64,000 nucleotides of DNA from Pachypanchax playfairii (taxonomy: Eukaryota; Chordata; Actinopteri; Cyprinodontiformes; Aplocheilidae): the NCBI GenBank assembly GCA_006937955.1, contig SSNP01000108.1:171322-235321 (forward strand), given 5' to 3'. Below the pieces are notes generated by a model. That model saw only the letters and a program-made list of their open reading frames with translations, did no database searches and was not told where the DNA came from. A program made the translations under genes and the position numbers. This document shows, piece by piece, positions 1 through 11,879 of this stretch (positions are counted from its first letter, which is position 1; each line of letters starts with the position of its first letter).

Positions 1-3000
1 GATCTCCTGTAGAGGGTTCTAGCTGTGGAGGGGAAGGATCTCCTGTAGAGGGTTTTAGCTGCGGACAGGAAGGATCTCCTGTAGAGGGTTCTAGCCGTGG
101 ACGGGAAGGATCTCCTGTAGAGGGTTCTAGCTGTGGACAGGAAGGATCTCCTGTAGAGGGTTCTAGCTGTGGACAGGAAGGATCTCCTGTAGAGGGTTCT
201 AGTTGTGGACAGGAAGGATCTCATGTAGAGGGTTCTAGCTGTGGACAGGAAGGATCTCCTGTAGAGGGTTCTAGTTGTGTACAGGAAGGATCTCCTGTAG
301 AGGGTTCTAGCTGTGGACAGGAAGGATCTCCTGTAGAGGGTTCTAGCTGTGGACAGGAAGGATCTCCTGTAGAGGGTTCTAGCTGTGGACGGGAAGGCTC
401 TCCTGTAGAGGGTTCTAGCTGTGGACAGGAAGGATCTCCTGTAGAGGGTTCTAGCTGTGGACAGGAAGGATCTCCTGTAGAGGGTTCTAGTTGTGGACTT
501 GAAGGATCTCCTGTAGAGGGTTCTAGCTGTGGACAGACAGGAAGGATCTCCTGTAGAGGGTTCTAGTTGTGGACGGGAAGGATCTCCTGGAGAGGGTTCT
601 AGCTGCGGACAGGAAGGATCTCCTGTAGAGGGTTCTAGCCGTGGAGGGGAAGGATCTCCTGTAGAGGGTTTTAGCTGCGGACAGGAAGGATCTCCTGTAG
701 AGGGTTCTAGCTGTGGACAGGAAGGATCTCCTGTAGAGGGCTCTAGCTGTGGACGGGAAGGATCTCCTGTAGAGGGTTCTAGCTGTGGACGGGAAGGATC
801 TCCTGTAGAGGGTTCTAGCTGTGGACTTGAAGGAGCTCCTGTAGAGGGTTCTAGTTGTGGACAGACAGGAAGGATCTCCTGTAGAGGGTTCTAGTTGTGG
901 ACTTGAAGGATCTCCTGTAGAGGGTTCTAGCTGTGGACAGGAAGGATCTCCTGTAGAGGGTTCTAGCTGTGGACAGGAAGGATCTCCTGTAGAGGGTTCT
1001 AGCTGTGGACGGGAAGGATCTCCTGTAGAGGGTTCTAGCTGTGGACGGGAAGGATCTCCTGTAGAGGGTTCTAGTTGTGGACTTGAAGGATCTCCTGTAG
1101 AGGGTTCTAGCTGTGGACAGACAGGAAGGATCTCCTGTAGAGGGTTCTAGTTGTGGACAGACAGGAAGGATCTCCTGTAGAGGGTTCTAGTTGTGGACAG
1201 ACAGGAAGGATCTCCTGTAGAGGGTTCTAGCTGTGGACAGGAAGGATCTCCTGTAGAGGGTTCTAGCTGTGGACAGGAAGGATCTCCTGTAGAGGGTTCT
1301 AGCTGTGGACAGACAGGAAGGATCTCCTGTAGAGGGTTCTAGCTGTGGACAGACAGGAAGGATCTCCTGTAGAGGGTTCTAGCTGTGGACAGGAAGGATC
1401 TCCTGTAGAGGGTTCTAGCTGTGGACAGGAAGGATCTCCTGTAGAGGGTTCTAGCTGTGGACGGGAAGGATCTCCTGTAGAGGGTTCTAGTTGTGGACTT
1501 GAAGGATCTCCTGTAGAGGGTTCTAGCTGTGGACAGACAGGAAGGATCTCCTGTAGAGGGTTCTAGTTGTGGACTTGAAGGATCTCCTGTAGAGGGTTCT
1601 AGCTGTGGACAGACAGGAAGGATCTCCTGTAGAGGGTTCTAGTTGTGGACAGACAGGAAGGATCTACTGTAGAGGGTTCTAGCTGTGGACGGGAAGGATC
1701 TCCTGTAGAGGGTTCTAGCTGTGGACGGGAAGGATCTCCTGTAGAGGGTTCTAGCTGTGGACAGACAGGAAGGATCTCCTGTAGAGGGTTCTAGTTGTGG
1801 ACAGACAGGAAGGATAGCCTGTAGAGGGTTCTAGTTGTGGACGGGAAGGATCTCCTGTAGAGGGTTCTAGTTGTGGACGGGAAGGATCTCCTGTAGAGGG
1901 TTCTAGTTGTGGACGGGAAGGATCTCCTGTAGAGGGTTCTAGTTGTGGACAGACAGGAAGGATCTCCTGTAGAGGGTTCTAGTTGTGGACAGACAGGAAG
2001 GATCTCCTGTAGAGGGTTCTAGCTGTGGACGGGAAGGATCTCCTGTAGAGAGTTCTAGATGTGGACAGGAAGGATCTCCTGTAGAGGGTTCTAGTTGTGG
2101 ACGGGAAGAATCTCCTGTAGAGGGTTCTAGTTGTGGACGGGAAGGATCTCCTGTAGAGGGTTCTAGTTGTGGACGGGAAGGATCTCCTGTAGAGGGTTCT
2201 AGTTGTGGACAGACAGGAAGGATCTCCTGTAGAGGGTTCTAGCTGTGGACAGGAAGGATCTCCTGTAAAGGGTTCTAGCTGTGGACGGGAAGGATCTCCT
2301 GTAGAGGGTTCTAGCTGTGGACAGACAGGAAGGATCTCCTGTAGAGGGTTCTAGCTGTGGACAGGAAGGATCTCCTGTAAAGGGTTCTAGCTGTGGACGG
2401 GAAGGATCTCCTGTAGAGGGTTCTAGCTGTGGACAGACAGGAAGGATCTCCTGTAGAGGGTTCTAGTTGTGGACAGACAGGAAGGATCTCCTGTAGAGGG
2501 TTCTAGTTGTGGACTTGAAGGATCTCCTGTAGAGGGTTCTAGCTGTGGACAGACAGGAAGGATCTCCTGTAGAGGGTTCTAGTTGTGGACGGGAAGGATC
2601 TCCTGTAGAGGGTTCTAGCTGTGGACAGGAAGGATCTCCTGTAGAGGGTTCTAGCTGTGGACGGGAAGGATCTCCTGTAGAGGGTTCTAGCTGTGGACGG
2701 GAAGGATCTCCTGTAGAGGGTTCTAGTTGTGGACTTGAAGGATCTCCTGTAGAGGGTTCTAGCTGTGGGCAGACAGGAAGGATCTCCTGTAGAGGGTTCT
2801 AGTTGTGGACAGACAGGAAGGATCTCCTGTAGAGGGTTCTAGTTGTGGACAGGAAGGATCGCCTGTAGAGGGTTCTAGCTGTGGACAGGAAGGATCTCCT
2901 GTAGAGGGTTCTAGCTGCGGACAGGAAGGATCTCCTGTAGAGGGTTCTAGCCGTGGAGGGGAAGGATCTCCTGTAGAGGGTTCTAGCTGTGGAGGGGAAG

Positions 3001-3213
3001 GATCTCCTGTAGAGGGTTCTAGCTGTGGAGGGGAAGGATCTCCTGTAGAGGGTTTTAGCTGCGGACAGGAAGGATCTCCTGTAGAGGGTTCTAGCCGTGG
3101 AGGGGAAGGATCTCCTGTAGAGGGTTTTAGCTGCGGACAGGAAGGATCTCCTGTAGAGGGTTCTAGCTGTGGAGGGGAAGGATCTCCTGTAGAGGGTTCT
3201 AGCTGTGAACAGG
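1..3213. repeat. 36/40-bp minisatellite array (upstream of glg1 exons)
   Basis: About 85-90 tandem copies of a unit containing ATCTCCTGTAGAGGGTTCTA followed by GCTGTGGACAGGAAGG-like sequence. Most units are 36 bp. A second class has an extra CAGA (CAGACAGGAA instead of CAGGAA) and is 40 bp. The array is cut by the left window edge and ends near 3213. The 36-bp unit is a multiple of three, so it reads on the + strand as a 12-residue repeat (GSPVEGSSCGQE). Each 40-bp unit shifts the frame and brings a TAG into phase. It precedes the first visible glg1 exon at 3772, so it is probably intronic. I treat it as non-coding. Confidence 0.95.
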
Positions 3214-3339
3214 ATGTTGGGGGAAATTCTTAAACTTTGTTTATAGTGATGTAACATGATTCCAGCTTCATGTTATCCATCACTTCCCTGTTCCTCTTCT
3301 GGACCACAGGCGGCTTGGTGCCAATCTCCCAGCAGTCAT

Positions 3340-3525
3340 TGGGTGAGGGGCGGGATCACACCTGGACAGGTGTCTGGTCTATGATGACCTCATAGAGAGT
3401 GCATCTGTGGTAGGAAGCCCGTTCATGCACAGGGAAAACTTGCAGACAGATTCTGGCCTGGTTTTGAACCCAAGACCACTTTGCTCTAAAGCCACGGTCC
3501 TACTAACAGCCACCGTCCATCCTTT
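3340..3525 (-). mobile_element. SINE-like fragment
   Basis: On the minus strand this stretch reads like a tRNA-derived fish SINE. A 'GGTGGCTGTTAGTAGGACC' head is followed by 'GGTCTTGGGTTCAAAACC', which resembles a polymerase III B box. The boundaries are approximate and no target duplication was found. It lies in the presumed glg1 intron. Confidence 0.4.
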
Positions 3526-3771
3526 TAGTTGGTGTGGGATGAGAAGGTGTCCTCATTAGCAGCAGGTCCAGAATGAAAAGCTTGTGGGTTTGTCACCATT
3601 TTGTCTCCATCTTCCTGTCAGGTGTCATGATTACCTGCCCAGAACGCGTCAGGTGTTTCTTTTATACATTATATATGTTGTAATTAATGTGTTGGATTAA
3701 ATCTGCCTCTTAATATAGAAAGAGTTGATGAGAAACCTTCATATATTTGGCTTGTGTGTGTGTTGTTGCAG

Positions 3772-4842
3772 CGTCTGTCTGCTGACTGTGAGGATCAGAT
3801 CCGGGTCATCCTGCAGGAGTCGGCGCTGGACTACAGACTGGACCCTCAGCTGCAGATGCACTGCACACAGGAGGTTAAAACTCTCTTCTTTCACACTCTG
3901 ATACTGTCACGCGGTAGAACCCATCAGTTCAGTTTTTCTTTTAACGTCTGTTTGAAATTAAACTTGTATTTTTATCGCTGCCTTCCGTGGCGTCCGAGCT
4001 GTAAGATTGATGGTAGGATGGCGCGTGACAGCAGACAGCTGGAGACACAGTTAGCAGGCTGTAATGTGTCTATCTGGTCAGCAGGGGGCGACAACAGCTT
4101 GTAACTAGTCAGCTGTCTGGAACAAAGTGATGAAAATCAGAAAAGTAGCTCAGAGTCTGAAAATATTTCAAAATAAAACCATACTAAAACATGTAACAAT
4201 ATAAATATATTGTCTAAAGTTCTGTGTGCAGACCTCATCCTCAACTTGACTGTTAGTATTTCTTACAGCTGATGCTCCTCAGATGAACATGCTAACAGAG
4301 TCATTTGGCTCACAGAAGAACTTTTTAGGCCTTTTCATACCTGAGCTGGTGTTCTGAAATGTTCTGGAGATGTTCTAGAGGAGTAGAACATGAGAACACT
4401 TTCCCTCTGGACTGCTGAGATTTGAGGTTTTCAGAGGTTTCGCTGACGTGGATGCTGCTTTCTTCTCACTGCTGTAGATGAGTTCAGCTTCATGTGATGA
4501 TGCTGTTGATCCTCATAAATGGACCTGTGATGATTTGCTGAGGTTTTATTTGGAATCACATCTGTAAATGATGTTGTGTGTTTAGATCTCTACTCTTTGT
4601 GCGGAGGAGGCAGCAGCTCAGGAGCAGACGGGACAGGTGGAGGAGTGTCTGAAGATCAACCTGCTGAAGATCAAACAAGAAACCTGCAGGAAGGTAAATG
4701 TTTTTTCAAAATAATGTTTTAAATTAAACTTCAAATAGAAACAGGAGCAAAAATGTTGTACAATGTGAAAGTTTTCTGACAAAACGATTTTCTCTACATG
4801 TTGTTTCTTTTATTCCCTCTGATGACGTCACTGCTCCGTGTC

Positions 4843-4889
<47 letters not shown>

Positions 4890-5189
4890 CCTCCTGCTGC
4901 TTCTCCTCCCTGCAGGAGGTGTTGAACATGCTGAAGGAGAGTAAGGCTGATATCTTTGTTGATCCGGTTCTTCACACAGCTTGTGCTCTGGATATCAAAC
5001 ACCATTGTGCTGCCATTCCACCTGGTAGAGGGCGCCGTGAGTACACACACGCACGCACGGACACACACACACACACACACATATGCACTGACAGGCACGC
5101 ACAACCCTCAGGTAGCTGCAGCTGGTAGTCATCAACCTGAATTCTCAATGTTTGAAACATGTTTCTTTGGAAATGATCAAACTGTGTAT

Positions 5190-5225
<36 letters not shown>

Positions 5226-5795
5226 CTGGGTGTGTTTGTGTGTGTGCGTGCGCACGTTGCTATACTTCAGAGATGTCCTGCCTGATGGAGGCGCTGCAGG
5301 ACAAACGTGTTCGTCTGCAACCAGAGTGCAAGAAGAGACTCCAGGATCGTATTGACATGTGGAGCTACGCTGCCAAGGTACATGACCCTCAGCGTCATCA
5401 CTATGGAAACCCAGCTGTGATCATGTGACAGCAAGCGGTGAACGTTTCACACCAGAGTGAACACAGATGTGCAGTGTTCTGTTAGCTCAGGCTTCCTGGT
5501 GTTGTGACTTGAGTCGTCCTAAAGGCAGCAGTGTGTCTCATTCTGAGACATTTTGTTCTGGTTCAGCGTTTTGTTGAACCTTGTGATTAAGTCTCTAACT
5601 GGTGTTTGCTGTCCGTCTCTCTCCCAGGTGGCTCCAGCTGAGGGCTTCTCAGACCTTGCCATGCAGGTGATGACATCACCATCTAAGAACTACATCTTGA
5701 CTGTGATTGGTGCAGCTGTGGCCCTGCTCTTCCTGATGGGGATGTTCTGTGGGAGGTTCACCAAACGAGTCACTCAGGAACTGAAGGACAGGTAG
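3772..5795 (+). CDS. glg1: Golgi glycoprotein 1 (GLG1/ESL-1/MG-160), C-terminal part, five exons
   Basis: Exons: 3772-3873, 4586-4693, 4916-5036, 5271-5377 and 5628-5795 (stop TAG 5793-5795). All have AG/GT borders and keep one frame. They encode the last Cys-rich GLG1 repeats (RLSADCEDQIRVILQESALD; EVLNMLKESKADIFVDPVLH), then a single transmembrane segment in the last exon (ILTVIGAAVALLFLMGMF) and a short basic cytosolic tail ending ELKDR. In known GLG1 this is a type I Golgi membrane protein that binds FGFs and acts as an E-selectin ligand. Upstream exons lie outside the window. The intron before 4916 contains a 45-base poly-C run; the next introns hold CA/TG microsatellites. The family match is strong over every exon. 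Confidence 0.95.
3874..4585 (+). other. glg1 intron with no recognised element
   Basis: GT at 3874 and AG ending at 4585 bound this 712-bp intron. I see no repeat, RNA gene or exon inside it; the short reading frame that runs on from 3754 to 4104 is read-through of the upstream exon. Confidence 0.6.
4844..4888 (+). repeat. Poly-C homopolymer run (45 C)
   Basis: An uninterrupted run of 45 cytosines lies in a glg1 intron and ends 27 bases before the exon starting at 4916. It therefore occupies the polypyrimidine-tract position of that acceptor. Its exact length is likely unreliable because of sequencing or assembly slippage. Confidence 0.95.
5041..5092. repeat. CA microsatellite, imperfect
   Basis: A CA-rich run with interruptions starts just inside the 5' splice site of the glg1 intron 5037-5270. 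Confidence 0.9.
5191..5224. repeat. TG microsatellite
   Basis: An alternating TG run near the 3' end of the same glg1 intron. With the CA run at 5041-5092 it forms a potential inverted CA/TG pair within 180 bases. Confidence 0.9.
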
Positions 5796-6567
5796 GCTCC
5801 ACCCACTGCAGGGTCAGGACATGCCCACAGGAGAAACGACCTTTTGACCTTTAGCCTTTGATTCTCCTTAATGACCCACTCCTCATCCTGGAGAAGCCAA
5901 GCTGCTCCCCCACCCAATACCACCCTCCCCCCTTTTGTCCTCCTTCATGGCTGCTGAGGGCTTTTACAAGGGGAAGACATTACACACACACTCCAGGAGG
6001 ACATGTCCCCCCCCTTCCTAATCTTCTTCCTCAGTCCCCCTTTCAAGTTCAGAGTGAAGACATGGAGTGGACGGATAGATGAGGGGGGGCAGGTGTTAAA
6101 GGACGGCTCGTAAACGGTTTCATGACTCCAGTATTTTATTGACCAGACTTGCAGCGTGTGTGCGCTTGTGTGTGTGCGCGCGCACCGGTGGATTCTTTCC
6201 AGAGCATTACGTGAGGATTTTTTTCTTTTTTTTTTTACTGGATGATTTTGTTTTTGCCTTGGGACTGCGTTGGGTGCCCCCCCCCCCCGACACATGACTC
6301 CAAGAAGGGACACACCCACTTTACACACACGTCCTCATTGATCCAGAGACTTCAGTCTTTCTTACATATGTCGGCCGCTCAACACACACACACACACACA
6401 CACACACACCACCGATGCCACCCGCTGTTATCAACTTATCCTCACAGAACATCTTCCTGGTGGTGGGGGGGCAGGACTGGGATAGAACCCGATCACATGG
6501 TGGCAGAGACGTTTGGAGAAAAGTTACTGGAATCATTGCACATTTCATCTTTTCATATATATATATA

Positions 6568-6599
<32 letters not shown>

Positions 6600-7610
6600 C
6601 ACACACACGTTAGAATATGTTGTTTGTCAAAGCCTTATTTATTTGTTTACTTATGAAGATTTTTGTTTTTGCTTTGAATGTTGTTTCTGGTTGCCTTTTC
6701 TCCAGAGAGCGTCCGTCTCTGCAGGGTGGCTGTTTTCTCTGTGTGGCAGTAAACGCCTCTCTAACAGTGTTGCAGCTGAACGTGTGTTATAGCTGAACTC
6801 GGTACGGTAGTTCAGTGTGCGGCGAAGCGGTCCGAGAGCAGAACTGATCGCTGAAACGAACGTGGCTGATGTTCTGGCTTTACACACCCAGCTTTAACTC
6901 GTCCATCACAACATGACTGAAGATGGTTCAGTGGAAACTGTTTCATCTTTAGATGTTGGATTGTAAATAAAAACCATTTTGGGTCAAATATTAAGTCCTT
7001 TTTCAGTATTTATTGATATATTTTAATAACAAAAGATTTCCAGATAAAGACTGTTTTTGTGCTCCGAGTCATCCTGTCAGAGTCGAACCTCCGGCTCGAC
7101 CTGCACCTCCAGGCCTGAGAAAACCTCGGGCCCCTGCCCACCTGGTGTAATTCAGCTGTAACTCCATGTGGTTCAGCGTGCTGAGCTGAGTGATATCCTC
7201 CCCGCTCCTAACTTTCATTTAACTGCCTTTTTCCATCGGAAATCAGCGTGTGCCTCATCGCTGTCCCGCTAAGGGGTCCTTCTGTTTGCAACTCCCAGAA
7301 GCCCCTGCAGCACCCAGCAGAGGAGTGTGTGGCTTGTGAGTGTGTTTTGGACAACGTGTGCAGGTGTGCTGTTACACACTGGGCTGGAAGCTGCAGCTGC
7401 TTCCTCACCATCCTCGTGGTCTGAAGTGACAACTGGAATGTTTTTTTTTTTTATTATTACTTTGTTTTTAGGCTTGTGATGAGGTCTTTAAGGTTCTTCT
7501 GTCCTCAGAGCTTCTGATTGACAGACTTGTTGTTTTTTGGGGAGTTTTTGTTGCTCTGTACAGATAAAAGTTGGACAGTCTGTTAATAATAAAGATAAAG
7601 TGTGCAAGGT
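5796..7610 (+). other. glg1 3' UTR and downstream region
   Basis: After the glg1 stop there is no further supported coding sequence. AATAAA hexamers lie at 6966-6971 and 7588-7593, so the transcript could end soon after either. The stretch holds CA repeats (6382-6409) and an AT/GT microsatellite (about 6556-6608). Short reading frames here are translations of these repeats. Confidence 0.6.
6966..6971 (+). terminator. Candidate polyadenylation signal AATAAA for glg1
   Basis: Canonical hexamer about 1.17 kb after the glg1 stop. A second candidate is at 7588-7593. Which is used cannot be told from the sequence. Confidence 0.4.
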
Positions 7611-9386
7611 TTCTATTTCGCTGTCAACTTTATTTCATTTATCTTGTTTTTATCCCACTTAAAGACCCAAACTTTCATTAAGCTGATGGAGTTATTTATG
7701 AACATTATCATGAACTGAAACCCAGTTGGACCCAAGTCGTAATGTCACTTTTAAAAATGCCATCATACACCAACCTGCAGTCACGACGACTCTAAGCTCC
7801 CTCTGCAGGGCCTTCAGCTGCTCAGATCAAATACTGTTGAAATCAAAGTTTTAAATGAAAAAGGAATCAAACTGTAATTGAGTATTTATAGTTCCTAGTT
7901 TTGGGGTTTTATTTGTGTTTAATAGAGCAGTAGAATCCTTGTGCTTTAGATTTCTAATGTTTTCCTTTAACTGCTTTAATTGCAGAGTCTCCTCTTACGA
8001 TTGCCAGATCCCAAATCAGCTGAAAGTGATGTTAAGCAGCGAGGGAAGTCTTCATCCCTTCAGTGGAGAGAAAATGTCTCAGTCTAAACAAGGTCAGCGT
8101 GGTCTGACGCTGGCCTGAGGAAGTACAAGTTTCATTTCAACACCTTATAAACCAGATTATTTACATAATTACAAAAAAATCCTAAATCAGAGGTGAACTT
8201 GGTCCAACTTAACATAACTCAAATCAAATAAATCAAAGTTAAATGCACTCAGACTGACCTGTTGTCCCCTTTGACGGAAACAGGGAACAAAATCTCCCAC
8301 TGGTGGAAACCAATTAACTTAATTACCTCATCCTAAAATATTTCCTTTAGATCCTTCCATTCACAGATAAATCAGGAAATATGTAAAATGACCATCAAAG
8401 TTAATTCTTAACTGTTTCAGTTATATTAAATATATTATCCCAGTAACACTTTTTAGAAATGAATACAAATATTATGTCAGTGATTCTTTGAACTGATATT
8501 TAGGAACAGTGGGTCTCATAAACACCGAGCCTTATAGAATCAGAATGTGCAAACGAGACAACAATAAACTGCATTTAAAATCTTTCATTTAAAGCAGACT
8601 TGGTGTGTTTAACATCACATTATTTACAATGCATTATAATAGAAGCTGGATTTAAAATTGCATCAAGCCAAACCCATCTAATTAGATATTAGCAGATGAT
8701 AAACATATACAAGGGGACTTTGTTCCTCCTCTTTATTTTGTTTTATTTGTTTTCTGAAAGATGGCCCCCAAAGGTTTGGGTTTTCTTTTCATGATGAAAT
8801 TATTGTGTTGTTTACACATGTCAACACTATAACCTGGACACCACTGATTCATACCCCTCCATAGAGCCTGCTGCAAGACACATTTAGGGTCAGGTGAATT
8901 AAATGGGAAATTACAGGTGTTGCTGTTGTTCTGCATTTTATTATTATTTTATATGCTTTTCTTTTATATATTAATCAGCACAATGAGAGAACATCATGTG
9001 GATCAGAAAGCCGATTTATATTATATATATATTTTGATTCTAACACACACATTAACTTTTTCCAGCAAGTAGTGCCTTAAGTCCATCAACTCACCTTTAA
9101 GGGCCACTTCTGTCCATTATCCTTTGCTTCAACTATAAACGCGTACAATGGATCCATAGTGAAAATAAATAAGTGATTTCCAACTTATAGTGGTCTTATC
9201 TCCTAATATGTTGGTTCTACCAGTGACATCAGAATCACATTGTAAATGCAAATAAATTGACAAATAATTAAAATAACAAAATTACATAAATGTCTAAACA
9301 ATAAAAAAATTAGGAAAACCTACTAATATTGTCTCTGTGTGTTGATTTAAACCAAGACAACTTTCAGTCGTGGCCCAAAGTTTTAA
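7611..9386. other. Intergenic, AT-rich; nothing recognised
   Basis: No gene, RNA gene or clear mobile element was found. Short reading frames (for example 7915-8118 and 8733-8936) have no family resemblance that I recognise. Confidence 0.5.
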
Positions 9387-9924
9387 AGAAGCCCTTCTGT
9401 TAAAAACAGTTTCTCTGAGGTTTCTGTTGAATATTTTAGCTCCACAGGTGTTCTTACCTTCATAGTGGGTGAAAACAGGTCAACAACTTCTCTTTCAGTT
9501 TTAATCTCTCAAACTACGCAGGTGGTGATAAAACCCGAGTTCTCCCAAGTCTGAACGGCCTGTATCTGTTTCATCACAACTCTTTTGTTCGTTAGTATTC
9601 ATCAGCTCCTGCAGTTGAAATCACGCCTAGCATGCTGCTGGCTAAAAGCTGTTAGCATAAGATGTAACAAACAGGGAGACACGACGTCTGACGTTGCCAT
9701 GCACAGCGGGGCAGGAAACAGTATTCTTTGCTCTCATAGGCTAGTTTGTTAGCCAATCAGAGTCCAGCAAATTCGAAAAATGACCCGGAACTACCCGAAT
9801 TTTAATGCAGACAGATTGAAAGGTCTGTTAATCAGTGTTTCCTGGCGTTTTTTAGATATAAAATGTTTCATATTACTGGTTAAGAAATAACCACAAGTTC
9901 TGAAATTTTTATGAAATGGCCTCT
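9387..9924 (+). mobile_element. TTAA-flanked MITE, family 1, copy 1
   Basis: A 538-bp non-autonomous element beginning AGAAGCCC and ending GGCCTCT, with TTAA on both sides (9383-9386 and 9925-9928). Four relatives lie at 32075, 39596, 53342 and 57698. Shared landmarks in order: 'GAGGTTTCTGTTGAATATTT', 'ACTACGCAGGTGGTGATAA', 'GCATGCTGCTGGCTAAAAGC', 'TTAGCCAATCAGAGTCCAGC', and the end 'GAAATGGCCTCTTT'. It lies between glg1 and fbln7. Confidence 0.85.
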
Positions 9925-10139
9925 TTAATAATAACACAAATGTTGGTTTTCAGTTTGCTGCTTCAGTGTTTTTTGAACTTTGTGTCAGTTGTTTCTGTAT
10001 TAAGTTTAATTATAATCACTTCATAAGTTTCAAAGGCTTTTATTGACAGTTACATCACATTCATGTAACTATTTGGACCTTGTTTTAAGTCCTCTGCAGT
10101 TCGTCCTGCTGTCAGTCGACTTCTGGTCCAAATCCTGAC

Positions 10140-10345
10140 TGATGGAACTCATTCTTTTATAATCGATGCTGGAGTTTATCAGAATTACTGGGTTTTTGTT
10201 TGTCCACATGTCTCTTGAGGATTGATCCTAAATTCTCAACTGGATTAAGGTCTGGGGAGTTTCCTGGACATGGACCAGAAATTTTAATGTTTTGTTCCTC
10301 GAGCCACTTTGTTATCACTTTATCCTTCTGGTAGAATCTGCTCAC
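10140..10345 (-). pseudogene. Tc1-like transposase C-terminal relic
   Basis: The minus strand encodes a 62-residue piece with KWLEEQNIKI and GNSPDLNPVENLGSILKRHV. This matches the last catalytic block (SPDLNPIENLW) of Tc1-like transposases. No N-terminal part or terminal repeats are visible. It belongs to a different Tc1 subgroup from the element at 34526-35800. Confidence 0.75.
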
Positions 10346-10654
10346 TGCCCCTCAGGAGAAACGACCTCTCGACCTTTAGCCTTTAATTCAGGGTCTTTTC
10401 CATAAACAGCAGAGTTCTTACCTGAACTCTGAGCTCTCGTTCTCAGACTGTCACTTGCACCTGGTGGAAATAAATCTGCTCATGTTATTGACTCAAATGT
10501 TCCTGTCTGGTTCCTTACCAGCTTACCTGGGACCTTTCTGCATTGAGTCTTCATGTTCTCATGTGAGGGTTTTCTTTTGGAACTCAGGTTTCCTACAGAC
10601 TTTTAATACACATGACTCAACTGGTGTGAGGGATTGTTCACTGATACAAGGTGT

Positions 10655-10745
10655 CCTGTCCAGGGTGTGACCCCGTCTCTCACTCTGACACATCAGCGTC
10701 CTGTAACCTGAACAGGCGGCTACAGAAACTGGATGTATGGATGGA
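10655..10745 (+). mobile_element. SINE/LINE 3'-tail fragment
   Basis: The sequence 'GTCCTGTCCAGGGTGTGACC' and the region ending in a short GGAT run resemble the conserved 3' tail of many teleost SINEs and their partner LINEs. A related tail is in the SINE at 48167. No tRNA-like head is seen here. Confidence 0.5.
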
Positions 10746-11075
10746 TCTTCTGTCTCTACCTGGAGGACGTTTAACGTGCAGAACTTGTCTCCTTCTCCAT
10801 CTGTGTTCCCTTTATTGATCACATTTAACTGTATGTCTGCTTTTTGTAATGTCTGTATTTTACTTTGACCCACTTTTCTTCAGACCCAACAACATTTTTT
10901 GGAACTAAATATTTTTTGTGTATATTTTTATAGACATGGACATTTAGGACTTGACATGTCTGGACACATTAACACTCCAGGATTTTATTTTCTATGCTCT
11001 TGTTTTTGTGCATTTTAAAAGAGAAGAACAGAGTCGTGTTTACATTCTTGGATTGGTCACGCTTTGATAACTTAA

Positions 11076-11875
11076 AGACCGTGTAAAGGGAATTCTGCTA
11101 TTTTCTTCTAACCACATTATAAACATAATAAATGTTGTTCTAAACATGTGAAAAACCTCCCAACAATTAAAAACTGAATTGTGGAGCTAGCCTTCAAATT
11201 CCGTTTCAAGAGTTTTCCGTTTCAGGATTTTATGGGCGGGTCTAAAAGGGCAGCCGCGTGTCGTCCTGCTGCTCTCGTTATATAAAACCGTACAGTGCGG
11301 TAGCTTCAGTGGTTTTCCCGCTCCTTCATCCGAGGGATGACTGTCTGAAAAAGCTTTGGGTGGATTTTGTGCAGAGGAGCCACACAGTAGACAGTAACTA
11401 AACCAGCATGATAGGTAGGAGCTACTTCTGCCACCTGCTGCCTTCATATGCTAAACAAAGCTCAGAATGGCGTAGCAGCACATTCCGCTCCTTCACTGAT
11501 CAACAAGTCTGAAGCATTGCGGTTGTGTGGAAATATTTCAACTCCTCAAAAAGCAGCGATGCGCAGTTTTACATGTGGGTAGAACCTCAACCTTAAAGAA
11601 CCAGCAGGAACTCAGAAACGGAGGAAATGCAGTGATGTGGGGAAGAGAAGGAGGTGCTGCTAGAGGATGAGACAGACAGGTTTCAGCGCCTGCAGCGGAC
11701 ACGCCCCCAGCGTCTCAGAGCAGAGAAAACTGATGCTTTTTTCATTATTTTGTAACCAAATTTCATATGCTTCGCGGTGTTTTTAATCATTCAAATTTGG
11801 CTGGACGACTAATAACGAATATTCCTGTGCAGTGACAAACTCAGAACACACATTTGTTGTTACTTTACACGGGCT
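11076..11875. mobile_element. TTAA-flanked non-autonomous element, family 2
   Basis: An 800-bp element with TTAA at 11072-11075 and 11876-11879. Its inverted ends are AGACCGTGTAAAG on the left and, on the opposite strand, AGCCCGTGTAAAG on the right. No transposase is encoded. It is assigned to a TTAA-target superfamily such as piggyBac or Kolobok; which one cannot be decided. Confidence 0.75.
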
Positions 11876-11879
11876 TTAA

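Noticed and set aside
1..3213. CRISPR-like array
   Set aside because: The units are contiguous with no unique spacers, and the DNA is eukaryotic.
529..3257. Six or more reading frames of 73-152 codons on both strands in the first 3.2 kb, reading GSPVEGSSCGQE or LYRRSFPSTART repeats
   Set aside because: They are translations of the 36-bp minisatellite. They begin and end where 40-bp units shift the frame, have no splice structure, and have no non-repeat domain.
6242..6613. Reading frames after glg1 with HTHTHTH and IYIYVCVC
   Set aside because: Translations of CA and AT/GT microsatellites.
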